A stretch of 11,135 bases of DNA from DATHVI01 sp035461385 (GTDB lineage Bacteria; Actinomycetota; Thermoleophilia; Solirubrobacterales; 70-9): positions 1 through 11,135 of the forward strand of contig DATHVI010000166.1 of the NCBI GenBank assembly GCA_035461385.1. Reading direction: 5' to 3'. A model generated the notes under the pieces. That model made no database searches, had not been told where the DNA came from, and saw only the letters and a program-made list of their open reading frames with translations. The position numbers and the translations under genes were made by a program. Positions 10,390-11,135 of this stretch are shown here, in pieces (position 1 is the first letter of the stretch; the number at the start of each line of letters is the position of its first letter).

Positions 10390-11135
10390 ATGAGCGCAGC
10401 CGATCGAATCGATGCCCTCGACCGGGCCCGGGAGTTGCTCACTCCAGAGGCGGCAACGATCGCCGCGCGCCCCGACGCGGCCCGATCGGGATACCTCGAT
10501 CTGATCGAGGGCGATCTCGAGTCCACCGGGGTCACCCAGGACCTGATGCTGACCCGGTTCGTCCCGGCGATCTACGAGCGCTACTGGCGACCCGCGCTGG
10601 CCCGGATCGTCAAGGGGCCCACCGGTCCGGGAATGGTCGACGAGGTCAGGATCGCCCGCCGGCTGCTCGCGCTCGACGGCGGTGACGCGGTGCTCGACAT
10701 CGCCTGCGGACCGGGCAACTTCTCACGCGAGCTCGCGCGGACGGTCGGTTCGCGGGGGCTCGCCGTCGGGATCGACGCCTCCCGCACGATGCTCGCGCGA
10801 GGCGTCGCGGAGATCAGCCGCTCAGAACTTGCCAACCTGGCCCTGATCCGGGCCGATGCAGGCGCGCTTCCGTTCCGCGCCGGGAGCTTCGACGCCGTCT
10901 GCTGCTTCGCGGCCCTCCACCTCTTCGCCGACCCATTCGGCGCCCTCGATGAGATGCGGCGGATGCTCGCTGCGGGCGGCCGGATCGCCCTGATGACATC
11001 GGTTCGCCGCCGGCTCACGCCGCGCCGGCTGAAGCCGGTGATCGAGCGAGCCAGCGGGATCCGCGTGTTCGAGCACGACGAGATCACCTCGGCGCTGGAC
11101 GCCCGCGGGTTCACCGAGATCGACCAGAGCGTCGC
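10390..11135 (+). CDS. Class I SAM-dependent methyltransferase (3' end outside window)
   Basis: 248 codons are visible without a stop. The protein is a soluble Rossmann-fold methyltransferase. The SAM-binding motif I is VLDIACGPGNFSRELA (101-116). The acidic post-I residue is in VGIDAS (126-131). An acidic/aromatic motif near the adenine site is FDAVCCFAALHLF (167-179), and the motif III-like block is LAAGGRIALMTS (193-204). The N-terminal ~95 residues form a cap with YLDLIEGDLESTGVTQD and MLTRFVPAIYERYWRPAL, as in the actinobacterial UbiE/methyltransf_11-like group. The acceptor substrate is unknown. The ATG at 10390 has only GAAG just upstream, so the start is moderately sure. It is divergent from the 838-residue gene with 175 bp between them. 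I see no clear promoter box for it; TAGCCT at 10369-10374 is a weak -10 candidate. Confidence 0.88.
   Translation, partial: MSAADRIDALDRARELLTPEAATIAARPDAARSGYLDLIEGDLESTGVTQDLMLTRFVPAIYERYWRPALARIVKGPTGPGMVDEVRIARRLLALDGGDAVLDIACGPGNFSRELARTVGSRGLAVGIDASRTMLARGVAEISRSELANLALIRADAGALPFRAGSFDAVCCFAALHLFADPFGALDEMRRMLAAGGRIALMTSVRRRLTPRRLKPVIERASGIRVFEHDEITSALDARGFTEIDQSV

Noticed and set aside
10215..10535. N-terminal extension of the 838-aa protein to 945 residues
   Set aside because: The extension crosses a consensus -35/-10 promoter and runs antisense to the methyltransferase gene. It has an Arg/Ser-rich shadow-frame composition.
1..11135. CRISPR array, insertion sequence, integrase or prophage
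   Set aside because: No regularly spaced repeats with unique spacers, no transposase or integrase motifs, and no flanking inverted repeats with target duplications were found.

Overview
The window is very GC-rich, mostly ATG/GTG-started and densely coding. It carries actinobacterial hallmarks: a SARP/BTAD regulator, leaderless-type promoters with a -10 box 6-7 nt before the ATG, and ImmA-type peptidases. I read it as chromosomal DNA of an Actinomycetota bacterium. A deep lineage such as Thermoleophilia is possible, but that is an impression and was not tested. I see no insertion sequence, phage integrase, CRISPR array, rRNA or intact tRNA.

Layout. Bases 1-913 (+) hold the tail of an unidentified protein, then an ImmA/IrrE-type zinc peptidase with a collagen-like insert in its catalytic domain. 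Bases 914-1257 are a non-coding, hairpin-rich spacer. Next come two unrelated membrane-protein genes on the minus strand: a YihY/BrkB family protein (1258-2175) and a TauE/SafE family permease (2444-3163), separated by an 18-bp hairpin.

Bases 3261-7655 look like one accessory module. On the minus strand is a tight three-gene operon: an 861-residue Asp-box (BNR/sortilin-like) beta-propeller, an 84-residue stand-alone copy of that propeller's C-terminal domain, and a 116-residue acidic low-complexity protein. Divergent to it on the plus strand are a 72-residue acidic protein and a SARP-family activator. The intergenic region upstream of the propeller carries three heptamer direct repeats at exactly 11-bp period, ending 8 nt before a plausible -10. 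That is the published geometry of a SARP binding site, and it suggests the SARP drives the propeller operon.

Bases 7698-10214 (-) encode an 838-residue protein of unrecognised N-terminal type, followed by a LecA/PA-IL-like lectin-fold domain and a terminal DUF3892-like domain. It sits behind a clear sigma-70-type promoter. A divergent SAM-dependent methyltransferase (10390 onward) runs off the end of the window.

The most interesting candidates for undescribed biology are the SARP plus propeller plus detached-domain operon and the lectin/DUF3892 protein. Both encode predicted binding proteins without visible signal peptides. Functions beyond family level are inference.
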